Source of the DNA: Nocardioides pini
Lineage (GTDB): Bacteria > Actinomycetota > Actinomycetes > Propionibacteriales > Nocardioidaceae
DNA length: 64,000 nt
Direction: 5' to 3'
Assembly: GCF_026712185.1 (NCBI RefSeq)
Contig: NZ_JAPPUX010000001.1
Location: 124,001-188,000, forward strand
Part shown: piece after piece, positions 40,187-48,663 of the stretch
How the letters are laid out: every line of letters begins with the position of its first letter
Position numbering within the stretch: position 1 is the stretch's first letter
Notes under the pieces: generated by a model
Told to the model about the DNA's origin: nothing
Databases searched by the model: none
Seen by the model: only the letters and a program-made list of their open reading frames with translations
Made by a program: the position numbers and the translations under genes

Positions 40187-40996
40187 ATGCCGACGACCGT
40201 ACGACCTCGTGGGCCGCTGCCGGCCCGGGTCTACTGGACCCGACGGCTCGTCGTGCTCGCCGTCCCGGTGCTGCTCGTCGTCGTGCTCGCCCGCGTGCTG
40301 GGCGGCTCGGCCGACGGCAAGGACCCCGGCACGGCTCGGGCCACGCAGGCCGGCGCCACCACGGCCGCTACCGTGGCGCCCACCGCCGGCCCGACCGCCG
40401 AGGTGGCGCCGGGCACCGGCAGGAAGGGCAAGAAGGGCAAGAAGGACCGCACGGTCGAGACCGCGCCGCCGGAGCCGGTCCTCGCCGAGCCGACCGGACC
40501 CTGCACCGAGTCGGACATCGTCGCGACGCCCGCGCTCACCTCCGCACCCGGTGGCGCCGACGTCCCGATCACCGTCAACCTCCGCACGATCGCCACCGAG
40601 GCCTGCACGTGGCAGGCATCCCCAGAGACGATGACCGTCACGATCACCTCCGGCAGCGACTACATCTGGAGCAGCCGCGAGTGCCCGGCGTCGATCCCGC
40701 CGCAGGACGTGGTGGTCCGCCAGGCGGTCGACGCACCGGTCGTCGTCACGTGGTCGGCCAGGCGCTCGGACGAGGGCTGCACCAAGTGGACCGACTGGGC
40801 GATGCCCGGCTTCTACCACGTCGAGGCGGCTGCCCTCGGCGGCGACGGCACCGACGTGCAGTTCGAGCTCACGGGGGGTGTCCCCGCGGTGGTCACCACC
40901 ACCGCCGACCCGCAGCCGCAGGGCGGCGGGAAGAACAAGAGCGGCGACACCTCGCACACGCCCGGCGAGGACGGCGGCGGCAACAGCGACGGCTGA
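40187..40996 (+). CDS. conserved membrane-anchored secreted-domain protein (Rv3587c-like position)
   Basis: 269 residues: one N-terminal helix (~21-38), a Thr/Ala/Pro-rich spacer with a Lys cluster RKGKKGKKDR (~79-88), a globular domain with four cysteines (CTESD, ACTW, SRECP, GCTKW, probably two disulfides), and a Gly/Asn/Ser-rich tail. The position next to disA and the architecture fit the Rv3587c family. Function unknown. Followed by a small GGGCC-CTTC-GGCCC hairpin at 41000-41013. Confidence 0.65.
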   Translation: MPTTVRPRGPLPARVYWTRRLVVLAVPVLLVVVLARVLGGSADGKDPGTARATQAGATTAATVAPTAGPTAEVAPGTGRKGKKGKKDRTVETAPPEPVLAEPTGPCTESDIVATPALTSAPGGADVPITVNLRTIATEACTWQASPETMTVTITSGSDYIWSSRECPASIPPQDVVVRQAVDAPVVVTWSARRSDEGCTKWTDWAMPGFYHVEAAALGGDGTDVQFELTGGVPAVVTTTADPQPQGGGKNKSGDTSHTPGEDGGGNSDG

Positions 40997-41066
40997 CTCG
41001 GGCCCTTCGGCCCTGCCGGAGCCCCCGGCCCTGCGGGAGGCTTGAGGTGTCGCAGGAGGCAGACCG

Positions 41067-41432
41067 ATGACCGCCGTCCACCCACGCATCGACACCGACG
41101 CCACGACCAGCCTGCACCGGGCATGGTGGTCCCTGCTCGGCTTCTTCGTGACCTTCGTGCTCGCGTTCGTGGTCGGGGAGGGCCTGGCGTCGGCGCTCGC
41201 CCACCCATCGGGCGGTGACCAGCCTGCCGAGCTGTGGGTCATGGTGGTCGCGACGGTGCCGGCGCTCGTGGTCTTCGCCCTGCCGGCCGTCCCCGCCGTG
41301 CTCTACGCGCGCCGGGCCGTGCGGCTCGGCGAGCCCCGCGGGCGGACCCCCGCGGTCGTCGCGGTCGTCGTGGCTGCGACCTTCGTGGTCCTCAACCTCG
41401 TCTCGGCGGTCGGGGTGCTGCTGGGGGGCTGA
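41067..41432 (+). CDS. small membrane protein of unknown function
   Basis: 121 residues; AGGAGG ribosome site 41053-41058. Three hydrophobic helices (~22-42, 57-78, 95-118). No recognisable family. Convergent with disA. Confidence 0.55.
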   Translation: MTAVHPRIDTDATTSLHRAWWSLLGFFVTFVLAFVVGEGLASALAHPSGGDQPAELWVMVVATVPALVVFALPAVPAVLYARRAVRLGEPRGRTPAVVAVVVAATFVVLNLVSAVGVLLGG

Positions 41433-41484
41433 GTCGTCGTACGCCCCGCGCGCGGTTGTCGACGTCGGATCGACGTGCGGGCTC

Positions 41485-41532
41485 CTGCGTCATACGAAGT
41501 CGAACGTATGGGTGCGGGTTCGCATGACGCAG
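41485..41532. terminator. inverted repeat between convergent membrane-protein gene and disA
   Basis: CTGCGTCATaCGAA (41485-41498) and TTCGcATGACGCAG (41519-41532), 13 of 14 pairs, loop 20 nt. Candidate bidirectional terminator. Confidence 0.5.
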
Positions 41533-41574
41533 CAGGGGTTGCGGGGGATGGCGCACCGCTCCGGGAGCCGCGCC

Positions 41575-42657
41575 TCAGATGTAGCGCTCGGTGATGCTCG
41601 ACTCCGCGAGGCGGGAGAGACCCTCGCGCACGCTGCGGGCGCGGAGCTCGCCGACGCCCTCGACGGCCTGGAGGTCGTCGATGCCGGCAGAGAGCAGCTG
41701 CTGGAGGCCGCCGAAGTGGTCGACGAGGCGGTCGACGACGGCGGCGGGCAGGCGGGGGACCTTGGCGAGGAGGCGGTAGCCGCGCGGCGCGACCGCCGCG
41801 TCGAGGTGCTCGGCACCGCCGAGGCCGATGGCGCGGGCCACCGAGGCCGGGTCGACCAGCTCGGTCGGCAAGAGCGCCGCGAGCTCGGCGACGTGGGACG
41901 ACGGGTCGGCCTGCCGGCGACGGCCGCCCGGCAGGTAGTCGCGCACCACGAGATCCCGCTCGGCGTCGACGCCCGTCACGAGCTCCTCGAGCTGGAGCGA
42001 GAGCAGGCGTCCGTCGGTGCCGAGCTCGAGGACGTAGTCCTCGATCTCGCTGGCGATGCGGATGACCATCTCGAGCCGCTGGGCGACGACGGCGACGTCG
42101 CGCACCGTCACGAGGTCCTCGATCTCGAGGGCGGAGAGGGTGGCCGAGACCTCGTCGAGGCGGAGCTTGTAGCGCTCGAGCGTGGCGAGGGCCTGGTTGG
42201 CGCGGGAGAGGATCTTGCCGGAGTCCTCGAGGACGTGGCGGATGTCGCCGACGTAGGCCGCGATGATCTGCATCGACTGCGACACCGAGACGACCGGGTG
42301 GCCCGTCTGCTTGGCGACCCGCTCCGCGGTGCGGTGGCGGGTGCCGGTCTCCTCGGACGGGATCGTGTGGTCGGGCATCAGGTGGACGGCCGCCCGGTGG
42401 ATGCGGGTGATGTCCTTGTCGATGACGATGGCGCCGTCCATCTTGGCCAGCTCGCGCAGGCCGGTGGCGGTGAAGGGGACGTCGAGGGTGAACCCACCGG
42501 TCGAGATCGACTCGACGGTCCGGTCGAGGCCCATGACGATCAGCGCGCCGGTGCGGCCCCGGAGGATGCGCTCGAGGCCGTCGCGCAGGGGCGTGCCGGG
42601 CGCGATCGAGGCCAGGGTCGCGCGCAGCCTCAGCTGCTCGTCGATGCGCTCTGCCAC
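41575..42657 (-). CDS. disA: DNA-integrity scanning diadenylate cyclase DisA
   Basis: 360 residues from the GTG at 42657, which has GGAGG four bases upstream; an in-frame ATG 26 codons earlier would include the predicted promoter. The DAC domain has both catalytic motifs: Asp74-Gly75-Ala76 and Arg107-His108-Arg109 (GTRHRTAER). A helical spine and a C-terminal helix-hairpin-helix domain (DDLQAVEGVGELRA) follow. It makes c-di-AMP and binds branched DNA. It follows radA in the same direction, as commonly seen. Confidence 0.95.
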   Translation of the reverse strand: MAERIDEQLRLRATLASIAPGTPLRDGLERILRGRTGALIVMGLDRTVESISTGGFTLDVPFTATGLRELAKMDGAIVIDKDITRIHRAAVHLMPDHTIPSEETGTRHRTAERVAKQTGHPVVSVSQSMQIIAAYVGDIRHVLEDSGKILSRANQALATLERYKLRLDEVSATLSALEIEDLVTVRDVAVVAQRLEMVIRIASEIEDYVLELGTDGRLLSLQLEELVTGVDAERDLVVRDYLPGGRRRQADPSSHVAELAALLPTELVDPASVARAIGLGGAEHLDAAVAPRGYRLLAKVPRLPAAVVDRLVDHFGGLQQLLSAGIDDLQAVEGVGELRARSVREGLSRLAESSITERYI

Positions 42658-42787
42658 CGGTCCTCCACGTGCTCTCTCCTCGGGCGCCCCCGTGCGCCAT
42701 CGGGTGAAGTGTAGGGGTGGGAGCCCCTCGTCCACCGATCGTTCCGGCCCAGCGGCAGCCCGCCGGCGCTCCGGCGGCCCCCGGGCG

Positions 42788-44185
42788 TCAGAGGGGTGGG
42801 GTCAGGTCGAGGGTCAGCAGGGCGCCCACGACGTCGTCCACCTCCACCACGCGGAGGCCGTCGACCATCCGGCGCGAGGGGATCCCGCGCTCGCTCGGCA
42901 GCGCCCGCCCGCGGGGGACCACCGCCACCTTGAAGCCGAGGCGCGCCGCCTCGGCGATGCGCTGCGGCAGGTCGCGCACCCGGCGCAGCTCGCCGGCCAG
43001 GCCGATCTCGCCGATGGCCACGGCGCCACGCGGCGGCGGCACGCCGAGGTGGGAGCTGGCGACGGCGACCGCGATGGCCAGGTCGGCCGCCGGGTCGTGC
43101 AGCTTGGCCCCGCCGACGGTCGCCACGAACGTGTCGCTCCCAGCGATCCGCAGCCGGGCGTGGCGCTGGAGGACGGCGAGCACCATGTCGACCCGCGACG
43201 ACTCCACGCCCGAGACCGTCCGTCGCGGCCGCTCGAGCGGGGACGGCGTCAACAGCGCCTGCACCTCGGCCAGCAGCGGCCGGCGTCCTTCCATGGTCAC
43301 GGCCACGCAGGTGCCGGAGACGTCCTGGGTGTGGTGCTCGACGAACAGCCCGGTCGGGTCGGTGACGGCCGCGATGCCCTCGGAGGAGAGGTCGAAGCAG
43401 CCCACCTCGTCGACGGGGCCGTAGCGGTTCTTCATGGCGCGCACCATGCGGAAGCGGGAGTTGCGGTCGCCCTCGAAGTGGAGCACCACGTCGACGAGGT
43501 GCTCGAGCACACGCGGTCCGGCGATCGACCCGTCCTTGGTGACGTGGCCGACGAGCACGGTCGTGATGTTGCGGGTCTTGGCGACGCGGATCAGCGCGGC
43601 GGCGACCTCCTTGACCTGGGTGACCCCGCCGGGGACGCCGTCGATGCCCGACGCGCCGATCGTCTGGACCGAGTCGACGACCAGCAGCGTCGGGCGGACC
43701 GCCTCGATGTGGGTGAGGACCGCCCCGAGGTCGGTCTCCGCGGCGAGGAACAACTCGTCGTGCACGCCGCCGGTGCGGTCGGCGCGCAGCCGCACCTGGG
43801 CGGCCGACTCCTCGCCGGTGACGTAGAGGGTGCGCTGCCGGGTGCGGGCGGTCTGCGCCGCCACCTCCAGCAGCAGCGTGCTCTTGCCGACGCCCGGCTC
43901 GCCGGCCAGCAGGATCGCCGCGCCCGGCACCAGCCCGCCGCCGAGGACGCGGTCGAGCTCCGGCACGCCGCTGGTGCGCGCGACCGACTCCGTGATCGCA
44001 ACCTGGCCGATGGGCACCGCAGGGGTGGAGACCGGCCCGGCCGCGGCGCGCAGGGTCGGCGCGCCCGCCTCGGCGACGGAGCCCCAGGCCTGGCACTCGC
44101 CACAGCGGCCGACCCACTTGGCGGTCTCCCAGCCGCACTCGGAGCACCGGTAGGAGGAGCGCACGCGGGCGGTCTTCGTCGACAT
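42788..44185 (-). CDS. radA: DNA repair protein RadA
   Basis: 465 residues from ATG 44185, supported by a leaderless TAGCGT box 7 nt upstream (44198-44193). Zinc finger CSEC...CGEC, RecA-like core with GEPGVGKST, the RadA-specific KNRYG motif, and a C-terminal Lon-protease-like domain without the catalytic serine. It promotes branch migration in recombination. 130 nt upstream of disA; a TACACT box (42713-42708) may give disA its own promoter. Confidence 0.95.
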   Translation of the reverse strand: MSTKTARVRSSYRCSECGWETAKWVGRCGECQAWGSVAEAGAPTLRAAAGPVSTPAVPIGQVAITESVARTSGVPELDRVLGGGLVPGAAILLAGEPGVGKSTLLLEVAAQTARTRQRTLYVTGEESAAQVRLRADRTGGVHDELFLAAETDLGAVLTHIEAVRPTLLVVDSVQTIGASGIDGVPGGVTQVKEVAAALIRVAKTRNITTVLVGHVTKDGSIAGPRVLEHLVDVVLHFEGDRNSRFRMVRAMKNRYGPVDEVGCFDLSSEGIAAVTDPTGLFVEHHTQDVSGTCVAVTMEGRRPLLAEVQALLTPSPLERPRRTVSGVESSRVDMVLAVLQRHARLRIAGSDTFVATVGGAKLHDPAADLAIAVAVASSHLGVPPPRGAVAIGEIGLAGELRRVRDLPQRIAEAARLGFKVAVVPRGRALPSERGIPSRRMVDGLRVVEVDDVVGALLTLDLTPPL

Positions 44186-44192
44186 GGGCCAC

Positions 44193-44198
44193 ACGCTA
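44193..44198 (-). promoter_or_regulatory. -10 box of a leaderless promoter (radA)
   Basis: TAGCGT read on the minus strand, 7 nt before the radA ATG. Confidence 0.45.
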
Positions 44199-44331
44199 GG
44201 CGAGCCCACCGACACCGCGACGTCCGCCGCGCACGCGACCGCTCACCCGTCGGGCGGGCGTGCGCGACCGGGGCCGGGGCTTATGCTCACCTCGATTGGA
44301 TCGATCTAGGGCGATCGCACAGGGGGGACCG

Positions 44332-45375
44332 ATGGCGCGCAACGAGCACCGGACGGCAAGCACGCTGCCGGTCACGCCGCCGACCCTCGCCGACGTCGCC
44401 GAGCGCGCCGGAGTGTCACGCCAGACGGTGTCCAACGCGGTCAACAACCCTGACCTGCTCCGCCCCGACACCCTCGAGCGCGTGCGCCAGACGATCGCCG
44501 AGCTCGGCTACTCGCCCAACCGAGCCGCGCGCAACCTCCGCACCCGGACCTCCTCCCTCATCGGCCTGCGCTTCGCCCCCGCCCAAGAGGGCACCGCCAA
44601 CGCAGCGATGGACCGGTTCGTGCACTCCCTCGTCGAGGCCAGCGAGGGGGTGGGCTACCACGTCCTGCTGTTCCCGGGCGACGACGAGGACCCGATCGGC
44701 GGCTACGACAACCTGCTGCGCTCGACCGCCGTCGACGCCTTCGTCGTCACCGACACCTACCTCGGCAACCCGCAGGCCGCGTGGCTGAGCCAGCAGCGTG
44801 CGCCCTTCGTGGCCTTCGGACGGCCGTGGCACGACGACGAGGCCCGCCACGTGTGGGTCGACGTCGACGGCGCCGCGGGCATCGCGCTCGCCACCCAGCA
44901 CCTCATCGACCGCGGCCACACCCGGATCGCCTGGATCGGCTGGCGCAAGGACTCCCCGATCGGCGAGGACCGCCGCTCGGGCTGGGTCCGCACCATGCAC
45001 CAGAACGGCCTCTCAACCACCGGCCTGGCCTCCCGCGTCGAGGACGTCGTGCACAGCGGCGCCGAGGCGGCCGCCGTACTGCTCGACGAGTCCGCCCCGA
45101 CGGCGTTCGTCTGCGCGTCCGACACCCTCGCGATGGGCGTCCTCCACACGCTCTGGATCCGTCAGCTCGCTCCCGGCCGCGACATCGCGGTGGTCGGCTT
45201 CGACGACTCCCAGGTGGCCCAGGTCTACCCGGTGGGGCTCACGTCCGTACGCCAGCCGCTGGAGGACGTGGCGGTCGAGATCATCCGCACCCTGCGTGCC
45301 CTGCTCACCCACCAGCCGGTGGAGACCCGGGGCATCCTCCTCGAGCCGACGCTGGCCATCCGCGAGTCGAGCTGA
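44332..45375 (+). CDS. LacI-family transcriptional regulator
   Basis: 347 residues; AGGGGGG ribosome site. N-terminal HTH TLADVAERAGVSRQTVSNAV and hinge helix, then a periplasmic-binding-protein-like effector domain (VDVDGAAGIALATQHL; VVGFDDSQVAQ). LacI-type repressors of this kind usually control sugar uptake, but no transporter adjoins it. A GGATCGATCT near-palindrome at 44297-44306 and TATGCT at 44282-44287 lie upstream, so self-control is possible. Confidence 0.88.
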   Translation: MARNEHRTASTLPVTPPTLADVAERAGVSRQTVSNAVNNPDLLRPDTLERVRQTIAELGYSPNRAARNLRTRTSSLIGLRFAPAQEGTANAAMDRFVHSLVEASEGVGYHVLLFPGDDEDPIGGYDNLLRSTAVDAFVVTDTYLGNPQAAWLSQQRAPFVAFGRPWHDDEARHVWVDVDGAAGIALATQHLIDRGHTRIAWIGWRKDSPIGEDRRSGWVRTMHQNGLSTTGLASRVEDVVHSGAEAAAVLLDESAPTAFVCASDTLAMGVLHTLWIRQLAPGRDIAVVGFDDSQVAQVYPVGLTSVRQPLEDVAVEIIRTLRALLTHQPVETRGILLEPTLAIRESS

Positions 45376-45458
45376 GAACGGCCCCAGCGCCGGTCAACCG
45401 CACGGGCCTCGCCGTCGTCCTCACAGGCAGAGCACCCACCGACCAGGAGGAGAGGGCC

Positions 45459-45968
45459 GTGGCCCGTCGAGACGACGACTTCGTCGCCTTCGTGGACGCC
45501 CGCTCCGCAGCCCTGCTGCGGACGGCACGACTGTTGACGGCCGGCGACCGGCACGCCGCCGAGGACCTGGTGCAGACCGCGCTGGAGAAGGCCTACGTCG
45601 CGTGGCCGCGGATCCGGCGCAAGGGGGCCGAGGAGTCGTACGTCCGCTCGATCATGACCCGGTCGGCCATCGACCGGACCCGCCAGCGCACCCGCCGCGG
45701 CGAGGTCGTCACCGACGACGTGCCCGACCTGCCGGTGGACCCGGTGGGCCCCGAGGACCGCGACCACGTCCTCGCGCTGCTGGGCGCGCTGCCGCCGCGG
45801 CAGCGGGCGGTCATGGTGCTCCGTTACTACGACGACCTCAGCGAGGCGCAGATCGCCGAGGCGCTCGGCTGCAGCGCCGGCACGGTGAAGGCCCACGCGT
45901 CCCGGGCGCTCGCCACGATGCGGCGCCTGTCCGTCGACCCCGCCCCTCTGTCAGGAGTGCAGCGATGA
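45459..45968 (+). CDS. SigE-family ECF RNA polymerase sigma factor
   Basis: 169 residues from GTG 45459, with AGGAGGAGAGGG directly upstream. Region 2 (AEDLVQTALEKAYVAW) and region 4 (LPPRQRAVMVLRYYDDLSEAQIAEALG) fit the short SigE-type ECF factors common in Streptomyces and relatives. ATGA overlap with the next gene, which likely encodes its membrane partner. Confidence 0.9.
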   Translation: MARRDDDFVAFVDARSAALLRTARLLTAGDRHAAEDLVQTALEKAYVAWPRIRRKGAEESYVRSIMTRSAIDRTRQRTRRGEVVTDDVPDLPVDPVGPEDRDHVLALLGALPPRQRAVMVLRYYDDLSEAQIAEALGCSAGTVKAHASRALATMRRLSVDPAPLSGVQR

Positions 45969-47221
45969 CGCCCGACACCCAGCTGCGCATGCGGCTCACC
46001 GCCGCCGTCGCGGACACCACGACTCCTCCCGGCCTCGCCCGCGCCGCCCTGGGCGGCGGGCGTCGCCGGCGCCGCCGTCGTACGGCGAGTGCGCTGGCGC
46101 TCGCAACCGCGGCCGTCATCGGGGGAGTGCTGCTCCTCCCCGACGGTGGCCCGACGGCGGTCGAGGGACGAGTGGCCGCCGGCGGCGACGACGGGCGGGT
46201 CGCTGGGCTGTCGTGGGCCCGGTCGCTTCCGATGGGCGCCGATCCGGCGCTGCCCTTCTTCGGCGCGGAGGACGCCCTGTGGAGCAACGGCGAGCGCTAC
46301 GGCGTACCGGACGAGGTGAACCGGTCGATGCCACCCCGCGCGGTCGACGGCGGCTGGTTGGTCTTCCTCGGAGAGGACTATCCCGACATGCGGCTGGCGG
46401 TGCTCGGCACGGACGGTGCGCTCACGCCCCTGCCGCCCGCGCCGGGCGGGCTGGACAATGCGGAGGCAGTCGCCGTCTCCGCCGACGGCCGCCAGGTGGC
46501 CTACGACAGCCTGCTTGTCGACCTTCCCACCCTTGACGCGACCGAGCTGCCGCACGGCCCGGAGGCCGAGGAGGCAAACGGCTACTACACCGGCGTCCGC
46601 GTCATCGGCTTCGGCGAGGAGGGGCTGGTCTACGAGGGGGCGCCGTTCGACCGGGGCATCGGCACCCTGTGGGTGCTCCACCCCGATGGCACCTCGGTCG
46701 AGGTACCGCTGCCGGACGGCACGCACGTGCCTCAGGGAGGCGGGGCGGACATCGCGGTGGCCTACGACTACGCGCGCGACGACTCCGACACGTGCGTGAC
46801 CTCCTGGCACCTGCGCGACGGCGCGTGGCAACAGGAGCAGACCGGGTGCATGGGCCACTCCCTCGGCGAGGCACTCTCCGTCTCCCCCCGGGGGGACTGG
46901 TTGCTGACCGACGACGTGCCGGACGTGTGGAACCTGTCCCGCGGGCGATGGGAGCGGATCGACATGCCCGAGGGCATCGGTGCCGAGCAGATGCTGGCGC
47001 AGGGTGGCGGCGCGGTCTGGGAGACAGACGACGCCTTCCTCCTGCCCGTCGCCGACCGGTGGACGGGCCCCGCGACGCCGGAGCCGACCTTCGACCAGGT
47101 GGTCCAGGTGGTGCGCTGCTCGATCCTGAGTGGCCGGTGCGAGCGCGCCGGCGCGGCGCAGGAGGTCCGCGTCACCTCGACGATGTGGGACAGCACGGCG
47201 TTGGGGTTCGTCGATCAGTAG
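45965..47221 (+). CDS. membrane protein with extracytoplasmic domain, probable partner of the SigE-family factor
   Basis: 418 residues. A short N-terminal cytoplasmic part (~1-40) ends in an Arg run, followed by one membrane helix (~41-58) and a ~350-residue outside domain whose repeated strand pattern (for example AVAVSADGRQVAY, ALSVSPRGDWLL) suggests a beta-propeller. No zinc-anti-sigma motif in the short N-terminus. Genes in this arrangement next to SigE-family factors are mostly uncharacterised. The 3' end overlaps the convergent methyltransferase by 7 nt. Confidence 0.65.
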   Translation: MTPDTQLRMRLTAAVADTTTPPGLARAALGGGRRRRRRRTASALALATAAVIGGVLLLPDGGPTAVEGRVAAGGDDGRVAGLSWARSLPMGADPALPFFGAEDALWSNGERYGVPDEVNRSMPPRAVDGGWLVFLGEDYPDMRLAVLGTDGALTPLPPAPGGLDNAEAVAVSADGRQVAYDSLLVDLPTLDATELPHGPEAEEANGYYTGVRVIGFGEEGLVYEGAPFDRGIGTLWVLHPDGTSVEVPLPDGTHVPQGGGADIAVAYDYARDDSDTCVTSWHLRDGAWQQEQTGCMGHSLGEALSVSPRGDWLLTDDVPDVWNLSRGRWERIDMPEGIGAEQMLAQGGGAVWETDDAFLLPVADRWTGPATPEPTFDQVVQVVRCSILSGRCERAGAAQEVRVTSTMWDSTALGFVDQ

Positions 47222-47898
47222 GTGCGCCACCAGAGGTTGACCGCGTAGTCGACCTCGGTCCCCGCGTGGGACGCGAGGGCCTCCTCGGCCGCCTCGGGCG
47301 GCAGCTCGATGCGGACGACCGACTCGAGGTCGTCGCGCGAGGCGAAGGACCAGCCCATGTCGATGGGCCGGCGCTGCCAGCCGTGCATCGACCAGAAGCG
47401 CTCGACCGCGTCGGGGTCGACGTCGGGGAAGCCGCGCCGGAACCATCGCCCGAAGGTGGACCGGGTCGGGTCGTTGTCCACCACGAACGCCGTGCCCCCG
47501 CGGCGTACGACCCGGTCGAGCTCGCGCAGACCGGGCTCCGAGCCGGGCCCGAAGAAGTACGCCCAGCGCGCGTGGGCCACGTCGACGGACGCGTCGGGCA
47601 GGGGGAGGGTCTGTGCGCCGCCCTCGAGGACGCGGACGTGGGCCAGCGAGCGCGTACGACGGCGGGCGAGCGCGACGAGCGGTGGGTACGGCTCGACGCC
47701 GACCACCTGCGCGGCGGAGGCGGCGAACAGCGGGAGGTGGTAGCCGCTGCCGCAGCCGACGTCGAGGACTGTGCGCCCCGCCCAGTCGCCGATCTCGCGC
47801 ATCGCGGTGGCGACGCGGTCGTGCGGATCGGCCGCGCGGTTCTCGAGCTCGTAGAGCTCGGGGGTGTTCCAGATGTTGGGGCTCGGCCTGGGTTCCAT
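47215..47898 (-). CDS. class I SAM-dependent methyltransferase
   Basis: 227 residues; ribosome site GGGGGGAGA before the ATG. Motif I VLDVGCGSGYHLPLF, acidic VVGVEPYP, and VRRGGTAFVVDNDP fit Methyltransf_11. The C-terminal part mentions many Trp and Arg residues (WQRRPIDMGW). Substrate unknown. Tail-to-tail with the previous gene. Confidence 0.8.
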   Translation of the reverse strand: MEPRPSPNIWNTPELYELENRAADPHDRVATAMREIGDWAGRTVLDVGCGSGYHLPLFAASAAQVVGVEPYPPLVALARRRTRSLAHVRVLEGGAQTLPLPDASVDVAHARWAYFFGPGSEPGLRELDRVVRRGGTAFVVDNDPTRSTFGRWFRRGFPDVDPDAVERFWSMHGWQRRPIDMGWSFASRDDLESVVRIELPPEAAEEALASHAGTEVDYAVNLWWRTY

Positions 47899-47965
47899 CG
47901 TCTCCCCCCACCGTCCCGTCGTCAGGAATCCCCGGTCATCCGGGGATCCAGGGAGGACCCCGGGA

Positions 47966-48604
47966 TCAGATCCGGACGAGGCCGTTCGGGGTCTGCAGCT
48001 GGACCGCGACGATGCCGGGGGTGCCGTTGGGGGCGACCCACTCGACCTTCACGTCCTCCAGGGGCGCCTCGACGGTCTCGCCGAGCCACTCGCTGACGCG
48101 CTGGGGGTCGCCGGCGATCTCGAGGCAGGCGAGGGAGTACTCGCCGGTCGCGCCGGTGCTGGGGTGCAGCTCCGCGGAGGACTGCCACTGGATGAAGAAC
48201 GGCAGCTGCGGGTCGGAGATCAGGCCGTTGACGCCGATCTGCTGCCACAGCAGCTCGGTGCCGTCCGGGCGGCGACGGTTGCCCTTGACCGCCTCGCGGC
48301 CGAGGCGGGCCTCGATGGGGGCGATGTCGGCCACCGACACGACCCAGCCCATCCAGCCGCCGCCCAGGGCGGAGCGGGCGCGGACGGCCTGGCCGAACGG
48401 TGCCTTGTCGCTGGCCGGGTGGTCGAGGACCTCGACGATCTCCATGTAGATGTCGCCGGCCAGCGGCAGGGTCATGTTGCGGGTGCCGAAACGGGGATGG
48501 ATCCCACCGTCGACGAAGTCGGTGCCGAGCAGCCCCCCGATGCGCTGGGCGGTGCTGGCAAGTCCATCAGGTCCGGCGGCGAAGCTGACGTGGTCCAGGC
48601 GCAT
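47966..48604 (-). CDS. VOC-family (glyoxalase-like) protein
   Basis: 212 residues from ATG 48604 (CAGAAT 6 nt upstream; an ATG eight codons earlier is possible). Begins MRLDHVSFAAGPDGL, the usual first strand of vicinal oxygen chelate folds with a His metal ligand. Probably two half-folds. It sits 59 nt after the ebo-type operon on the same strand; membership in that operon cannot be excluded. Confidence 0.7.
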   Translation of the reverse strand: MRLDHVSFAAGPDGLASTAQRIGGLLGTDFVDGGIHPRFGTRNMTLPLAGDIYMEIVEVLDHPASDKAPFGQAVRARSALGGGWMGWVVSVADIAPIEARLGREAVKGNRRRPDGTELLWQQIGVNGLISDPQLPFFIQWQSSAELHPSTGATGEYSLACLEIAGDPQRVSEWLGETVEAPLEDVKVEWVAPNGTPGIVAVQLQTPNGLVRI

Positions 48605-48663
48605 GACCAGATTCTGGTCCGAGCGCATGGCGGTCTTGACACCGGGGTCCTGTTCTCTTGATG

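Noticed and set aside
42658..42735. Longer DisA start at ATG 42735
   Set aside because: It would add 26 residues not seen in the family and would run through the TACACT promoter box; GTG 42657 has a good GGAGG site.
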